DNA of 64,000 nucleotides from Candidatus Thalassarchaeum sp. GTDB taxonomy: Archaea > Thermoplasmatota > Poseidoniia > Poseidoniales > Thalassarchaeaceae. Location of the stretch: NCBI GenBank assembly GCA_016777225.1, contig JADHRW010000001.1:234981-298980 (forward strand), written 5' to 3'. This document shows positions 34,917 to 44,388 of this stretch, piece after piece; position 1 is the first letter of the stretch; every line of letters starts with the position of its first letter. The position numbers and the translations under genes are program-made. Below the pieces are notes generated by a model. That model worked only from the letters and a program-made list of their open reading frames with translations. It did no database searches and had not been told where the DNA came from.

Positions 34917-35873
34917 TTATCTCTTTAGATTCAAAAGCATATCGTTTACTAAAGTCGCTAATTTGAAATTTGCTGACCAGTTCCAATCATTTCTTGCAAC
35001 ACTATCGTCTACTGAATTCGGCCAAGAATCTGCATATCTCTGGCGTATGTCTGGTTTATACGTACAGATGAAATTAGGGATGTGTTTCTTGATTTCCGAA
35101 GATAATTCTTCAGCAGTAAATGAAAACCCAGAAATATTGTATCCACAACGCGCATCACTAAGAGATTCTATCGGCACATCCATTAGCGCAATAGTAGCCC
35201 TAATTGCATCATCCATATACATCATTGGAAGTTTTGTATCGGGTCTCACAAAGCATTCATACGACTGAAAAGAAGATATTGCTGAATGGAATATCTCCAC
35301 AGCATAGTCAGTAGTCCCTCCACTCACAGGAGATTGCCAAGATATTAATCCGGGATACCTAATACCTCTGACATCAACTCCATATTTTTTCCAGTATAGC
35401 ATACCCATAATTTCACAATCAACTTTCGTAATACCGTATTTAGTTGTGGGATTCAAAGGAGTGATTTGTGGAGCGTGTTTAGGAGCATCTGGGCCAAAAA
35501 CAGCAATAGATGAGGGGACAAAAACACGAATACTATATCTTTTTGCAGCTTCTAAAATGTTTCTAGTACCCACTACGTTAATTAATTCACATAACTCAGG
35601 ATTTTCTTCTCCTTTAGCAGAAAGAATCGCAGCTAGATGATAGATTACTCTGATGTTCTCATTTTCAACTATTTTTGAAATTCTATCTTCATCTAGAACG
35701 TCAAGGACACTAAATGGTCCTCCTAAAATACAAGGATGATTAGGAATTACACGAATATCACTAGCGATAATGTTTTCAGAGCCATGGATTTCTCTGAGAC
35801 TTTTTACTAAATCAGTACCAATTTGTCCTAGGGCTCCGGTAACCAATATTCGACTGCCCGCTAACTCCGACAT
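34917..35873 (-). CDS. tdh: L-threonine 3-dehydrogenase, SDR (epimerase-like) type
   Basis: A 318-residue extended short-chain dehydrogenase. The NAD motif is VTGALGQIGTDL, the catalytic pair is YGITK with Ser in VPSSIAVFG. The segments RYPGLISWQSP, GGTTDYAVEIFHSAI, TKLPMMYMDDAIRATIALMD and DSWPNSVDDSVARNDWNW are typical of the SDR-type threonine dehydrogenases known from Thermoplasma and Flavobacterium, and not of UDP-sugar epimerases. It oxidises threonine to 2-amino-3-oxobutyrate. It converges with the thermosome gene. Confidence 0.9.
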   Translation of the reverse strand: MSELAGSRILVTGALGQIGTDLVKSLREIHGSENIIASDIRVIPNHPCILGGPFSVLDVLDEDRISKIVENENIRVIYHLAAILSAKGEENPELCELINVVGTRNILEAAKRYSIRVFVPSSIAVFGPDAPKHAPQITPLNPTTKYGITKVDCEIMGMLYWKKYGVDVRGIRYPGLISWQSPVSGGTTDYAVEIFHSAISSFQSYECFVRPDTKLPMMYMDDAIRATIALMDVPIESLSDARCGYNISGFSFTAEELSSEIKKHIPNFICTYKPDIRQRYADSWPNSVDDSVARNDWNWSANFKLATLVNDMLLNLKR

Positions 35874-35982
35874 AACTTGCCGTGAGGTAGCGGATACTTA
35901 GACTTAGCAAAGATTGTTTGATAAGTGATAGGAAAGGAATGTTGATAGGCGAGACACGTTGGCTTCAAATCCCGTTGATTGA

Positions 35983-37638
35983 ATGAAGTATGTTGTTGTA
36001 ACGGGAGGTGTCCTATCTGGACTGGGGAAAGGAATAACAGCGAGTAGCATAGGAGTATTGTTAAAATCCGCTGGACTAAGCGTCACTTCGGTGAAAATAG
36101 ATCCTTATCTTAATTGTGATGCAGGGACTATGTCGCCCTTCGAACATGGAGAAGTCTATGTCCTAGATGATGGCGGAGAAGTTGATTTGGATTTGGGTAA
36201 TTATGAACGGTTCCTTGATATTTCTTTAACAAAGGATAATAATATTACAACTGGTAAAGTCTACCAAGCAGTTATTGAAAGAGAAAGAAGAGGCGATTAT
36301 CTAGGTAAAACTGTTCAAGTAATTCCTCATATTACTAATGAAATACAAGAATGGATTGAAAGAGTGGCTAATATATCTAACGATGGTAGTGGAAAGACTC
36401 CAGATGCTTGTGTAATAGAATTAGGTGGAACAGTAGGTGATATCGAGAGCGCACCTTTTGTTGAAGCATTAAGGCAATTTCAATTTAGAGTAGGGGAAGA
36501 AAATATATGTTTTGTTCATGTTAGTTTAGTACCTGTAATGGGTCCTGTTGGAGAACAAAAAACAAAACCTACACAACACACTGTGAAAGAGTTAAGAGGT
36601 TTAGGGATAATTCCAGACATCTTAGTTTGTCGTTCAGAGCATCCACTAAATATAGAAACTAGGAGGAAATTAGCTGCATTCTGTCATGTTTCACCAGATG
36701 CAGTTGTTTCAGCACATGATGTCTCAAATATCTATAGAATTCCAATACTCCTAGAGGAACAAGGTGTTAGCCAAGTCCTAGCTAAAGAAATTGGTTTTGA
36801 TCTACCTAATTCTAGACCTCATCTCGAGGATTGGATTAAAATGGCAAATACAGTCGATAATCTAGAAGAAATAATTAAAATCGCAATGGTAGGGAAATAT
36901 ACTGGACTTTCAGATTCATACCTCAGTGTCATAAAAGCATTACAACATTCATCATACGAAGTTAATCGAAAATTAGAGATTAATTGGATCGAATCTGAAA
37001 GTTTAGATGATAAGAAGAAAAGTGAAGATCCTGAGAAATACACAGAAGCTTGGGATATTCTAAAGGCTGCAGATGGAATTCTTGTACCGGGAGGATTTGG
37101 AATCAGAGGTATTGAAGGGAAAATAAAGGCTGCTGAATATGCAAGAGTGAATAAAGTCCCATATCTTGGAGTATGCCTAGGATTACAAATTGCAACTATA
37201 GAATTTTGTAGAAATGTACTAGATATGGAAAATGCTAACTCTACAGAATTTGATGAAAACACCCCTCAACCTGCTGTCATATTCATGCCAGAGATCTCTA
37301 AGACACATATGGGCGGTACAATGAGGTTAGGTGCAAAACCTACTCCATTCTTAGTAGATGATTGCAAGATTAAAAGGTTGTATGGAAATCAATCATTTGT
37401 TAATGAACGACATAGGCATCGATATGAGGTAAACCCTGAATTAATTGAACAAATTGAAGCTGCAGGACTGATTTATGTAGGTAAAGATGAAACAGGACAG
37501 AGGTGTGAAATTATGGAATTAAAAGATCATCCATATTACGTAGGTACACAGTATCATCCTGAATTCAAATCTAGGCCAGGTAAACCAAGCCCACCATTTC
37601 TTGGCCTCCTGATGGCGGCTTCTGGGCGTAAGATTTAA
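35983..37638 (+). CDS. pyrG: CTP synthase
   Basis: The enzyme makes CTP from UTP, ATP and glutamine. The 551-residue protein has the synthase domain ([54 protein letters not shown]) and a class I glutaminase domain ([21 protein letters not shown] with the nucleophile Cys, and YHPEFKS with catalytic His and Glu). Its TAA shares TTAA with the convergent NAD-kinase-like gene. Confidence 0.97.
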   Translation: MKYVVVTGGVLSGLGKGITASSIGVLLKSAGLSVTSVKIDPYLNCDAGTMSPFEHGEVYVLDDGGEVDLDLGNYERFLDISLTKDNNITTGKVYQAVIERERRGDYLGKTVQVIPHITNEIQEWIERVANISNDGSGKTPDACVIELGGTVGDIESAPFVEALRQFQFRVGEENICFVHVSLVPVMGPVGEQKTKPTQHTVKELRGLGIIPDILVCRSEHPLNIETRRKLAAFCHVSPDAVVSAHDVSNIYRIPILLEEQGVSQVLAKEIGFDLPNSRPHLEDWIKMANTVDNLEEIIKIAMVGKYTGLSDSYLSVIKALQHSSYEVNRKLEINWIESESLDDKKKSEDPEKYTEAWDILKAADGILVPGGFGIRGIEGKIKAAEYARVNKVPYLGVCLGLQIATIEFCRNVLDMENANSTEFDENTPQPAVIFMPEISKTHMGGTMRLGAKPTPFLVDDCKIKRLYGNQSFVNERHRHRYEVNPELIEQIEAAGLIYVGKDETGQRCEIMELKDHPYYVGTQYHPEFKSRPGKPSPPFLGLLMAASGRKI

Positions 37639-38780
37639 TCAACTGAAATTGGTAAAACTCTAGTTGTTCTATAACCTTGTAATACTTTAAGATACTTTTT
37701 TTCTGCGAACTTTTGGTCTAAATGTACATCACCGGTTTCTATGCGTAAACGGCGCACAGAGAGTAATTTCGCTGGAGTCACTACACCAAGAATATTAACA
37801 ATATCTATTTCTCTAAGGACATCAGGAGAAAGTTGAAGGTTGCCTCGACCAATTAAGAAGCCCTGACCACCCATCGGAGAAAGAAGTAAAGTTACTTCAC
37901 CAGTATGAGTGAATAATAAATTCAATAATTGTTTTTCATTCAAATCTGTACCCACTTGTTGAGATCCTATGGAAGCATCTATTCCCAAAACGGTTCCTTG
38001 GAAACCAATCATATTTGAGATGGTTCTGAGGGTGCCTCCTGAACCCCAAATAATTAATCGATTATCTGTAATTAGTAATTCTCTAATATGATCTGCTAGG
38101 CCCTCAATTATTTCTTCTTCGCCCGTTGCTTCTACACGCATTTTAGCCCCTTGCATCCATCGAGGAGATGCAGGAGTCTTTGCTTCTGCATAGAGGCGAA
38201 CTACCCATTCGCCATTTCGATACTTTTCTTCGTCTAAATCGAGCACTTCTGTACTAGATACTAATAAATCTCCATTTAACCATGCTGAAAGTACTTCTGC
38301 ACCAGCCTTTGGAGACGAAGCAAAACAACCAGAATGCATTTTCACTCCACAAGGTATTCCAATGATTGGAATTTCTGATTTCCCTAGCGATTCTAATACT
38401 GAGATTATATCTCTTGTTGTACCATCCCCACCAGCATATACAAGTAAATCAATATTTGATTCAATCAACGAAGTTACTAATTCAGAAGTATCTGATACGG
38501 TTGTAATATCCGATGATTGATGTATAGTGATAAAATCACCAATTTGAATATTTTTGGGGACCCAGTCCGTCCCCATTCTTCCTTCACTAGTAAACCAAGT
38601 AATATCTGAAATCTCTCGGTGTAGATTTGCAAAGTGCTCTAATGTATCCTTAACTCTAGGGCCTGATCTATCATTTGCACCTTTAGAACGAGCATATTCT
38701 GCCTGCCCATCTGAACCCTTCAAGCCTAGTCGACCACCGAGACCAGCATCAGGATTTACCAACAACCCGAGACGTACCAT
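37635..38780 (-). CDS. ATP-NAD kinase-like protein (AcoX/COG3199 family)
   Basis: A 381-residue protein with the NAD kinase/diacylglycerol kinase fold. The N-terminus is [21 protein letters not shown] and the nucleotide motif is [17 protein letters not shown] (GGDGT), followed by [18 protein letters not shown], typical of the archaeal/AcoX branch. It may phosphorylate NAD to NADP; this branch is poorly characterised. The C-terminal 80 residues include [17 protein letters not shown]. It is divergent from carbamate kinase, 53 bp apart. Confidence 0.85.
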   Translation of the reverse strand: MVRLGLLVNPDAGLGGRLGLKGSDGQAEYARSKGANDRSGPRVKDTLEHFANLHREISDITWFTSEGRMGTDWVPKNIQIGDFITIHQSSDITTVSDTSELVTSLIESNIDLLVYAGGDGTTRDIISVLESLGKSEIPIIGIPCGVKMHSGCFASSPKAGAEVLSAWLNGDLLVSSTEVLDLDEEKYRNGEWVVRLYAEAKTPASPRWMQGAKMRVEATGEEEIIEGLADHIRELLITDNRLIIWGSGGTLRTISNMIGFQGTVLGIDASIGSQQVGTDLNEKQLLNLLFTHTGEVTLLLSPMGGQGFLIGRGNLQLSPDVLREIDIVNILGVVTPAKLLSVRRLRIETGDVHLDQKFAEKKYLKVLQGYRTTRVLPISVD

Positions 38781-38833
38781 AACTACCGCAAAGGGAGTGT
38801 GTTAATATCAATAGAGCCTATCGCTTCACCATA

Positions 38834-39742
38834 ATGCGTATCGTTATTGCACTTGGAGGGAATGCTCTCCTTAGACGTGGAGAGGATATGACTGCTGAGA
38901 ATCAACGTAAAAATATACAGATAGCGGTAAAATCTTTAGCACCAATAGTCGAAGATAATGAACTAGTAATTAGCCATGGAAATGGACCACAGGTTGGATT
39001 ACTATCTCTCCAATCAGCAGCTTACAAAGAAGTAGATGAGTATCCATTGGATGTATTGGGTGCTCAAACAGAAGGGATGATTGGATATATGATAGAGCAA
39101 GAACTTGGAAATTTATTACCAATAGAAATTCCGATTGCTTCTATTTTGACTATGGTAGAAGTTGATCCAGAGGACCCCGCTTTTAGTAACCCTACAAAAC
39201 CCATAGGACCGATTTATACTAAAGAAGAAGCGGAAGAATTGCAAAAAATCAGAGGTTGGGAAATAAAAATGGATGGTAAAGACTGGAGAAGAGTTGTGGC
39301 TTCTCCAGAACCACATAGAATATTTGAGTTAAGACCGATACACTGGCTTTTGGAGAAAGGTACAGTAGTAATATGTGCAGGAGGTGGAGGAATTCCTACT
39401 ATATACAATAAAGATGGAAAATTGGAGGGAGTTGAAGTAGTTATAGATAAAGATAGAGCTAGTTCTTTACTAGCTTTTGAATTAGAAGCAGATGTATTGA
39501 TTATGGCAACAGATACAGAAGGAGTTTTTCACGATTGGGGAACGAAAAAACAGAAAATTATATCTAAAACTACTCCTGAACAAATTAAAAAATATGATTT
39601 TGATAAGGGTTCAATGGGTCCGAAAGTAGAGGCTGCATGCTCATTTGTAGAGCGCTCAGGTCAGAGAGCAGTTATTGGTTCACTGAAAGATATTAAAGAA
39701 ATGGTTGATGGAATCGCTGGAACTCAATTTACTCTGAAATAA
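38834..39742 (+). CDS. arcC: Carbamate kinase
   Basis: A 302-residue amino-acid-kinase-fold enzyme that reversibly makes ATP from carbamoyl phosphate and ADP. It shows [74 protein letters not shown] and a C-terminal [14 protein letters not shown]. No arginine deiminase or catabolic ornithine carbamoyltransferase is in the window, so it may supply carbamoyl phosphate or recover ATP; which direction is unknown. Confidence 0.94.
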   Translation: MRIVIALGGNALLRRGEDMTAENQRKNIQIAVKSLAPIVEDNELVISHGNGPQVGLLSLQSAAYKEVDEYPLDVLGAQTEGMIGYMIEQELGNLLPIEIPIASILTMVEVDPEDPAFSNPTKPIGPIYTKEEAEELQKIRGWEIKMDGKDWRRVVASPEPHRIFELRPIHWLLEKGTVVICAGGGGIPTIYNKDGKLEGVEVVIDKDRASSLLAFELEADVLIMATDTEGVFHDWGTKKQKIISKTTPEQIKKYDFDKGSMGPKVEAACSFVERSGQRAVIGSLKDIKEMVDGIAGTQFTLK

Positions 39743-39786
39743 CTTTCAACAAGGAATGGGATAGGCAAGGCATTCATACCATTAGG

Positions 39787-41772
39787 ATGTCGGCGAAGTT
39801 AACGGAGGCACTGCGAATGTCAATGATTAATGTAGAAATAGGCGATAACCAGATACATGAATATGCCTCAGGAATCAGTGCTGGAGAAGTATTGGAAAAT
39901 GTATATGGCAAGAGATATGGAGCAGTAGCAGCTGTTGTGAATGGAATAGAAAGAGACATGTCATTTATTCTAGACCTCGACTGTAAAGTAGAGGCTATTT
40001 TAGGAGAATCTCATGAGGGTTTGTATATCTTAAGGCACTCTTGTGCGCATTTACTTGCTCAAGCAGTTGTAGAAATGTTCCCTGACGCCAAGCCAACTAT
40101 TGGACCTCCAATTGACCACGGCTTTTACTATGATTTTTTTATGGATCCAATAGGTGATTCAGAACTTAAGGAATTAGAAAAACGAATGAATAAAATTATT
40201 CGTACCAATCTAAAAATAGAGAGAGAAGAACATGATAATCAAAGTCTGAGAGATATGTTTTCTGATAATAAATTTAAAATTGAGATTATGGATGATAAAA
40301 TAGGAGAGGATTTAGGTTCATCTGCATACAGGCAGGGAGATTTTGTTGATCTTTGTAGAGGCCCACATGTCCCTTCAACTTCTCATTTGAGATGGTTTAA
40401 GTTGACTAGTACAAGCCAAGCATACTGGCGTGCCGACCGTAATAGAGAACCGTTAACTCGTATTTATGGCATGTGCTATGCAACAAAAGAAGGTTTGAAG
40501 GAAAGAAAGAGACAGATTGAAGAAGCTGCTAAAAGAGACCATAAAAAAATAGGAAAAGAAATGGAACTCTATATGATTGATGAATTAATTGGAAAGGGGT
40601 TACCGGTATGGCTACCAAATGGGCAAATTCTAAAATCAGAAATTGAAAACTATGCATTGGAGACTGAAGAAAATTATGGTTATCAGAGAGTGACTACACC
40701 TGCACTAGCAAAACAAGAGTTATTCGAGTGTAGTGGGCACCTGCCTCATTATGCTGATGGAATGTATCCCCCTATGGAAATGGATGATGGAACATACTAT
40801 CTCAAGGCAATGAACTGCCCGATGCACCATCTAGTCTATCGAAATAAAAAAAGATCATATCGTGAATTACCATTTAGAATTGCCGAATATGGCACATGCT
40901 ATCGTAATGAAATGTCTGGAGCTTTGGCAGGGCTATTACGTGTCAGAATGCTGTCAATGAATGATGCCCATATCTATTGTACATTGAACCAAGTTGGGCA
41001 AGAAGTTGCTAATAATATTAAGATGGTTCAGGATTACTATTCTACATTTGGATTTGAAGACTATCATTTCCGTTTATCTTTATGGGATCCTGAAAATACA
41101 GATAAATATATCAAACAACCAGAAAATTGGAATTCAACACAAAATCATTTGAGAAAAATATTGGATGAACTTGAGGTCCCTTATGTTGAAGCAATAGGTG
41201 AGGCTGCATTTTATGGTCCAAAAATAGATATTCAATTTACCACCGCTCTAGGTAGAGAAGAATCAATGTCTACTATTCAACTTGACTTTGCTGCAAAGGA
41301 ACGTTTTGAATTGTCTTATAAAGATGAAAATGGAGAGGAAAATGGAGAAGTATTTGTTATCCATCGAGCACCATTATCAACTCATGAAAGATTTGTAGCA
41401 TTCCTTACCGAACATTGGGCAGGAAATTTTCCAACTTGGTTATCGCCAAATCAGATACAAATTATTACAATATCAGAAAAGCAAAAAGATTATGCTAGGA
41501 AAGTTAGGCAATCTTTGAAAGATATTGGAGTTAGAGTTGCTGTAGATGATTCAGATAATACTATTGGAAAGAAAATCCGCACCCATAGAAAAATGAGACC
41601 TGCATATATGTTAATTCTTGGAGATGAAGAAAATCAAAAAGAGACTGTTGCTATTCGTGCAAGAAATGGCGAACAATGTAATGATATCCCTCTCTCACAA
41701 TTTATTAATGATTTATCAATAGAGATTAGATCTAGAAGGAAGGAATTATTATTAGTTACAAAACAAGATTGA
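39787..41772 (+). CDS. thrS: Threonyl-tRNA synthetase, bacterial type
   Basis: A 661-residue class II synthetase. Domains in order: TGS (about residues 15-75), the bacterial-type editing domain with HSCAHLLAQAV and GFYYDF, the catalytic core (ALETEENYGYQRVTTPAL; zinc Cys in MNCPMHHL; motif 2 in RNEMSGALAGLLRVR; motif 3 in HRAPLSTHERFVAFL) and the anticodon-binding domain (PNQIQIITISEKQ...). Most archaea have a different N-terminal editing domain, so this is the bacterial/eukaryotic form. It starts at ATG 39787 or 39817. Confidence 0.95.
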   Translation: MSAKLTEALRMSMINVEIGDNQIHEYASGISAGEVLENVYGKRYGAVAAVVNGIERDMSFILDLDCKVEAILGESHEGLYILRHSCAHLLAQAVVEMFPDAKPTIGPPIDHGFYYDFFMDPIGDSELKELEKRMNKIIRTNLKIEREEHDNQSLRDMFSDNKFKIEIMDDKIGEDLGSSAYRQGDFVDLCRGPHVPSTSHLRWFKLTSTSQAYWRADRNREPLTRIYGMCYATKEGLKERKRQIEEAAKRDHKKIGKEMELYMIDELIGKGLPVWLPNGQILKSEIENYALETEENYGYQRVTTPALAKQELFECSGHLPHYADGMYPPMEMDDGTYYLKAMNCPMHHLVYRNKKRSYRELPFRIAEYGTCYRNEMSGALAGLLRVRMLSMNDAHIYCTLNQVGQEVANNIKMVQDYYSTFGFEDYHFRLSLWDPENTDKYIKQPENWNSTQNHLRKILDELEVPYVEAIGEAAFYGPKIDIQFTTALGREESMSTIQLDFAAKERFELSYKDENGEENGEVFVIHRAPLSTHERFVAFLTEHWAGNFPTWLSPNQIQIITISEKQKDYARKVRQSLKDIGVRVAVDDSDNTIGKKIRTHRKMRPAYMLILGDEENQKETVAIRARNGEQCNDIPLSQFINDLSIEIRSRRKELLLVTKQD

Positions 41773-41781
41773 GGAGTGATT

Positions 41782-42621
41782 ATGCAATCTGGAAAAATTG
41801 TCAATATTGCAGGGTATCGCTTTGTGGATTTAGATGATAGAGACGAATTAAGGCAGCCTTTCCGCTATATCTGTGAAAAATTAAAATTAAAAGGCACTAT
41901 TCTCTTAAGTAAAAATGGTATTAATTTCTTTCTAGCAGGAGAACAAGGTTCAATAGATTCATACTTAGAATTTCTGGAATCAGATAAAAGATTCAGAGGA
42001 ATTTCTCTAAAGATTAGTTATACTGATTATCAACCATTTCGTAGAATGCTTGTGAGACTTAAAAAAGAGATAATAGCATTGGGAATAGATGAAATTAGAC
42101 CAGCGGAATTAACTGGAGAGAATATTAAACCAATAGAATTTAAGAAAATTCTAGATAATGATGAAGAAGTGATTATCTTGGATACAAGAAATGAATATGA
42201 GACAAGAGTAGGATTATTTGAAAATGCAATAGATTTGAATTTATCTACTTTCAAAGACTTTCCTGAAGCAATCTTAGAATTACCTGAAGATTATAAGAAG
42301 AAACAGATAGTTATGTATTGTACTGGAGGAATAAGATGTGAGAAAGCATCTGTAGTAATGATGAATGCAGGATTTGAAAATGTCAAACAATTAGAGGGAG
42401 GAGTTTTAGGTTATTTCGAAGAAACAGATGGATCATACTGGAAAGGAGATTGCTTCGTTTTTGATCAAAGAGTAGCAGTAGATACTAATCTAAATGAAAC
42501 AGAATATTCAATGTGTTTTGCTTGTAGAGAGCCACTTACTAAGGAACAGCGCATATCTCCAGACTACATGTTAAATATTTATTGTCCTTATTGTATTGGA
42601 AAAAATAAGGGAAATGACTAA
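41782..42621 (+). CDS. trhO: tRNA uridine-34 hydroxylase (TrhO/YceA rhodanese family)
   Basis: About 279 residues from ATG 41782, which has GAGGAG 5 nt upstream; GTG 41776 lies inside that site. The N-terminal domain has LKGTILLSKNGINFFLAG, the central rhodanese domain has VIILDTRNEYETRVGLFENAIDL and the catalytic YCTGGIRCEKASV, and a C-terminal zinc-like motif has CFACREPL ... CPYC. Bacterial TrhO makes 5-hydroxyuridine at the wobble position of tRNA from prephenate-independent O2 chemistry; the same role here is inferred. It follows thrS by 9 bp, forming a tRNA-related pair. Confidence 0.9.
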   Translation: MQSGKIVNIAGYRFVDLDDRDELRQPFRYICEKLKLKGTILLSKNGINFFLAGEQGSIDSYLEFLESDKRFRGISLKISYTDYQPFRRMLVRLKKEIIALGIDEIRPAELTGENIKPIEFKKILDNDEEVIILDTRNEYETRVGLFENAIDLNLSTFKDFPEAILELPEDYKKKQIVMYCTGGIRCEKASVVMMNAGFENVKQLEGGVLGYFEETDGSYWKGDCFVFDQRVAVDTNLNETEYSMCFACREPLTKEQRISPDYMLNIYCPYCIGKNKGND

Positions 42622-44336
42622 ATTCGTCTACGGAGATTTTCTATTATCTCATCAGTTCTCCCTAAAGTATCTCGTGTTGAATCAATATCTCCCTGATCTA
42701 GATATTTTTTACATTGAGAAAGACTTTTCTCTGCATGCAGTCTCATTTCATCATTTGCTTTAATATTTGAGGATTCCAGTTTATTTCTCAAACTATTCCA
42801 TTCACTGTCTAAAAATGAATATAATTCTAAAGCTTCTGAAAATGACTTTTCATAAGTCTGGAGATCATCAGTAATTTGTTTTAGTAAATTGGAAGAAGTA
42901 AGCCAATCTCCTGAATCTGCTTTATCCTCTACCTGTTTTAATTTTTCACGCCAAGAATCTCCACTGGAACCTTTAGGGAATTTTTCTTTTAATTTGTTCT
43001 TCTGACGAAGGCCACGTTGAACATTTTGCATTGATTCAGATGTTGATTTAATATCACGAATAATACTTGTAGCTAATCCTTTCGCAAGTGAGGAATCTCC
43101 TGCTAAAAGAGCTTTCTTCGATTCTTCTAATCTTTCATTAGCAATAATAGAAAAATTTCCATTTGCACTGGAAATTGCCTTTTCGGCGTCTTCTATAGCC
43201 ATCTGTGCGTCTGAAGTAATTAATTCAAGGCTATCTAAATGCCCTGAGATGGAAGATGCTATTTTAATAGCCTCTAATGGATCTTCAGAATCTAATGATT
43301 CGCGAGCAGAAGAAATAATATTGAGTAATGAGTCTAATTGTAAGTCTTTTTTTGTACTAAATAATTTCTCGGCTGAGATAATTTCATCAAGCGCATTTTG
43401 CCAATGAAGTATTATAATTTCAGATTTATTTTTCGAATTCCTATACATAAGTTCAGCCTCTCTCAAAGACCCATGTTCAGCCTCTCTATCGCCAATATCA
43501 AGATATTTCCGAGGACCTAGAACTGCTGGAGCTATAGATTCAGCTTTTTGTACATGTAACATTGTATCTTTTCTTATATCACCTAAATCCTCAGAAAGTG
43601 CTTTGATTCTTTCAGTATCTTCTTTAGCGGCGGAAATTAATTGTAAACCTCTAATCGGATCATTCCAACATTCTTCACGAGCCTTCTTCAAAAGAGATGA
43701 TGCTTGTTCCAATGGAATTCCTTGGCTGCGTAGAAGTAGAACTTCTCCTTCTACTTGGTCCAGTGAATTGATATATTCTTTTCTCAAACTATGATTCTCA
43801 TCTTTGGAAAGTAAATCAGGAACCATTGTAACCATAATAGATGAAATGACAGCTAAATATACTACGTCATCGGATGAAATTGAGTACATTAATGCTAATG
43901 AAAGTAATAATCCAATAACGCTTGTTAGACCTCTCCATTTCTTAGAAGAATATGTTATTGAAAGATTTTTATGAGCAGTAAACCAAAGAAAAATAGCTAA
44001 TATGAAATACATACTACTCGAAATAAGAGAATCTCCATAACTAATGTCAGATATAGAAAGTCCGAGTAAACTAGGGTAAGAAATATTCCCCATCACTCCG
44101 ATTCTTGAACGTTGTATTGGTCCATAATCTATTAAATCTATAATTATCAAAGAAGTGGCAAAAATTAAACAAATAGGAACTAAGCGTGGAAGTAAATCTG
44201 ATTCACCAAATAATGCCGATAATAACCACCAGGAGGCAGATAAAATCAGTAAGAAAGTGGCTGAAAGAGCAATCTTCTCAACCCTCATTCTATGATTGCG
44301 AATAACCTGATCTGGGTAGTTGGGTAACAGAATCAT
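42618..44336 (-). CDS. Membrane protein with long C-terminal coiled coil, unknown function
   Basis: A 572-residue protein. The first 170 residues hold about six hydrophobic segments (for example IALSATFLLILSASWWLL, LVPICLIFATSLIIIDLI, LTSVIGLLLSLALMY). The remaining 400 residues are charged, Leu/Ser/Glu-rich and predicted as helical bundle or coiled coil (ALLAGDSSLAKGLATSIIRDIKS, LEEAERL-like heptads). No catalytic motif. A sensor or scaffold role is only a guess. Its stop shares CTAA with trhO. It is followed upstream (higher coordinate) by a secreted Ig-like protein on the same strand, 52 bp away. Confidence 0.75.
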   Translation of the reverse strand: MILLPNYPDQVIRNHRMRVEKIALSATFLLILSASWWLLSALFGESDLLPRLVPICLIFATSLIIIDLIDYGPIQRSRIGVMGNISYPSLLGLSISDISYGDSLISSSMYFILAIFLWFTAHKNLSITYSSKKWRGLTSVIGLLLSLALMYSISSDDVVYLAVISSIMVTMVPDLLSKDENHSLRKEYINSLDQVEGEVLLLRSQGIPLEQASSLLKKAREECWNDPIRGLQLISAAKEDTERIKALSEDLGDIRKDTMLHVQKAESIAPAVLGPRKYLDIGDREAEHGSLREAELMYRNSKNKSEIIILHWQNALDEIISAEKLFSTKKDLQLDSLLNIISSARESLDSEDPLEAIKIASSISGHLDSLELITSDAQMAIEDAEKAISSANGNFSIIANERLEESKKALLAGDSSLAKGLATSIIRDIKSTSESMQNVQRGLRQKNKLKEKFPKGSSGDSWREKLKQVEDKADSGDWLTSSNLLKQITDDLQTYEKSFSEALELYSFLDSEWNSLRNKLESSNIKANDEMRLHAEKSLSQCKKYLDQGDIDSTRDTLGRTDEIIENLRRRI

Positions 44337-44388
44337 GATTATTCATCCTATGTCATGACTCATCAGTTCTACGGACACATGCCTCAAA

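Noticed and set aside
35965-35985. T-arm-like GGCTTCAAATCCCG suggesting a tRNA before pyrG
   Set aside because: No acceptor or anticodon arm can be paired around it.
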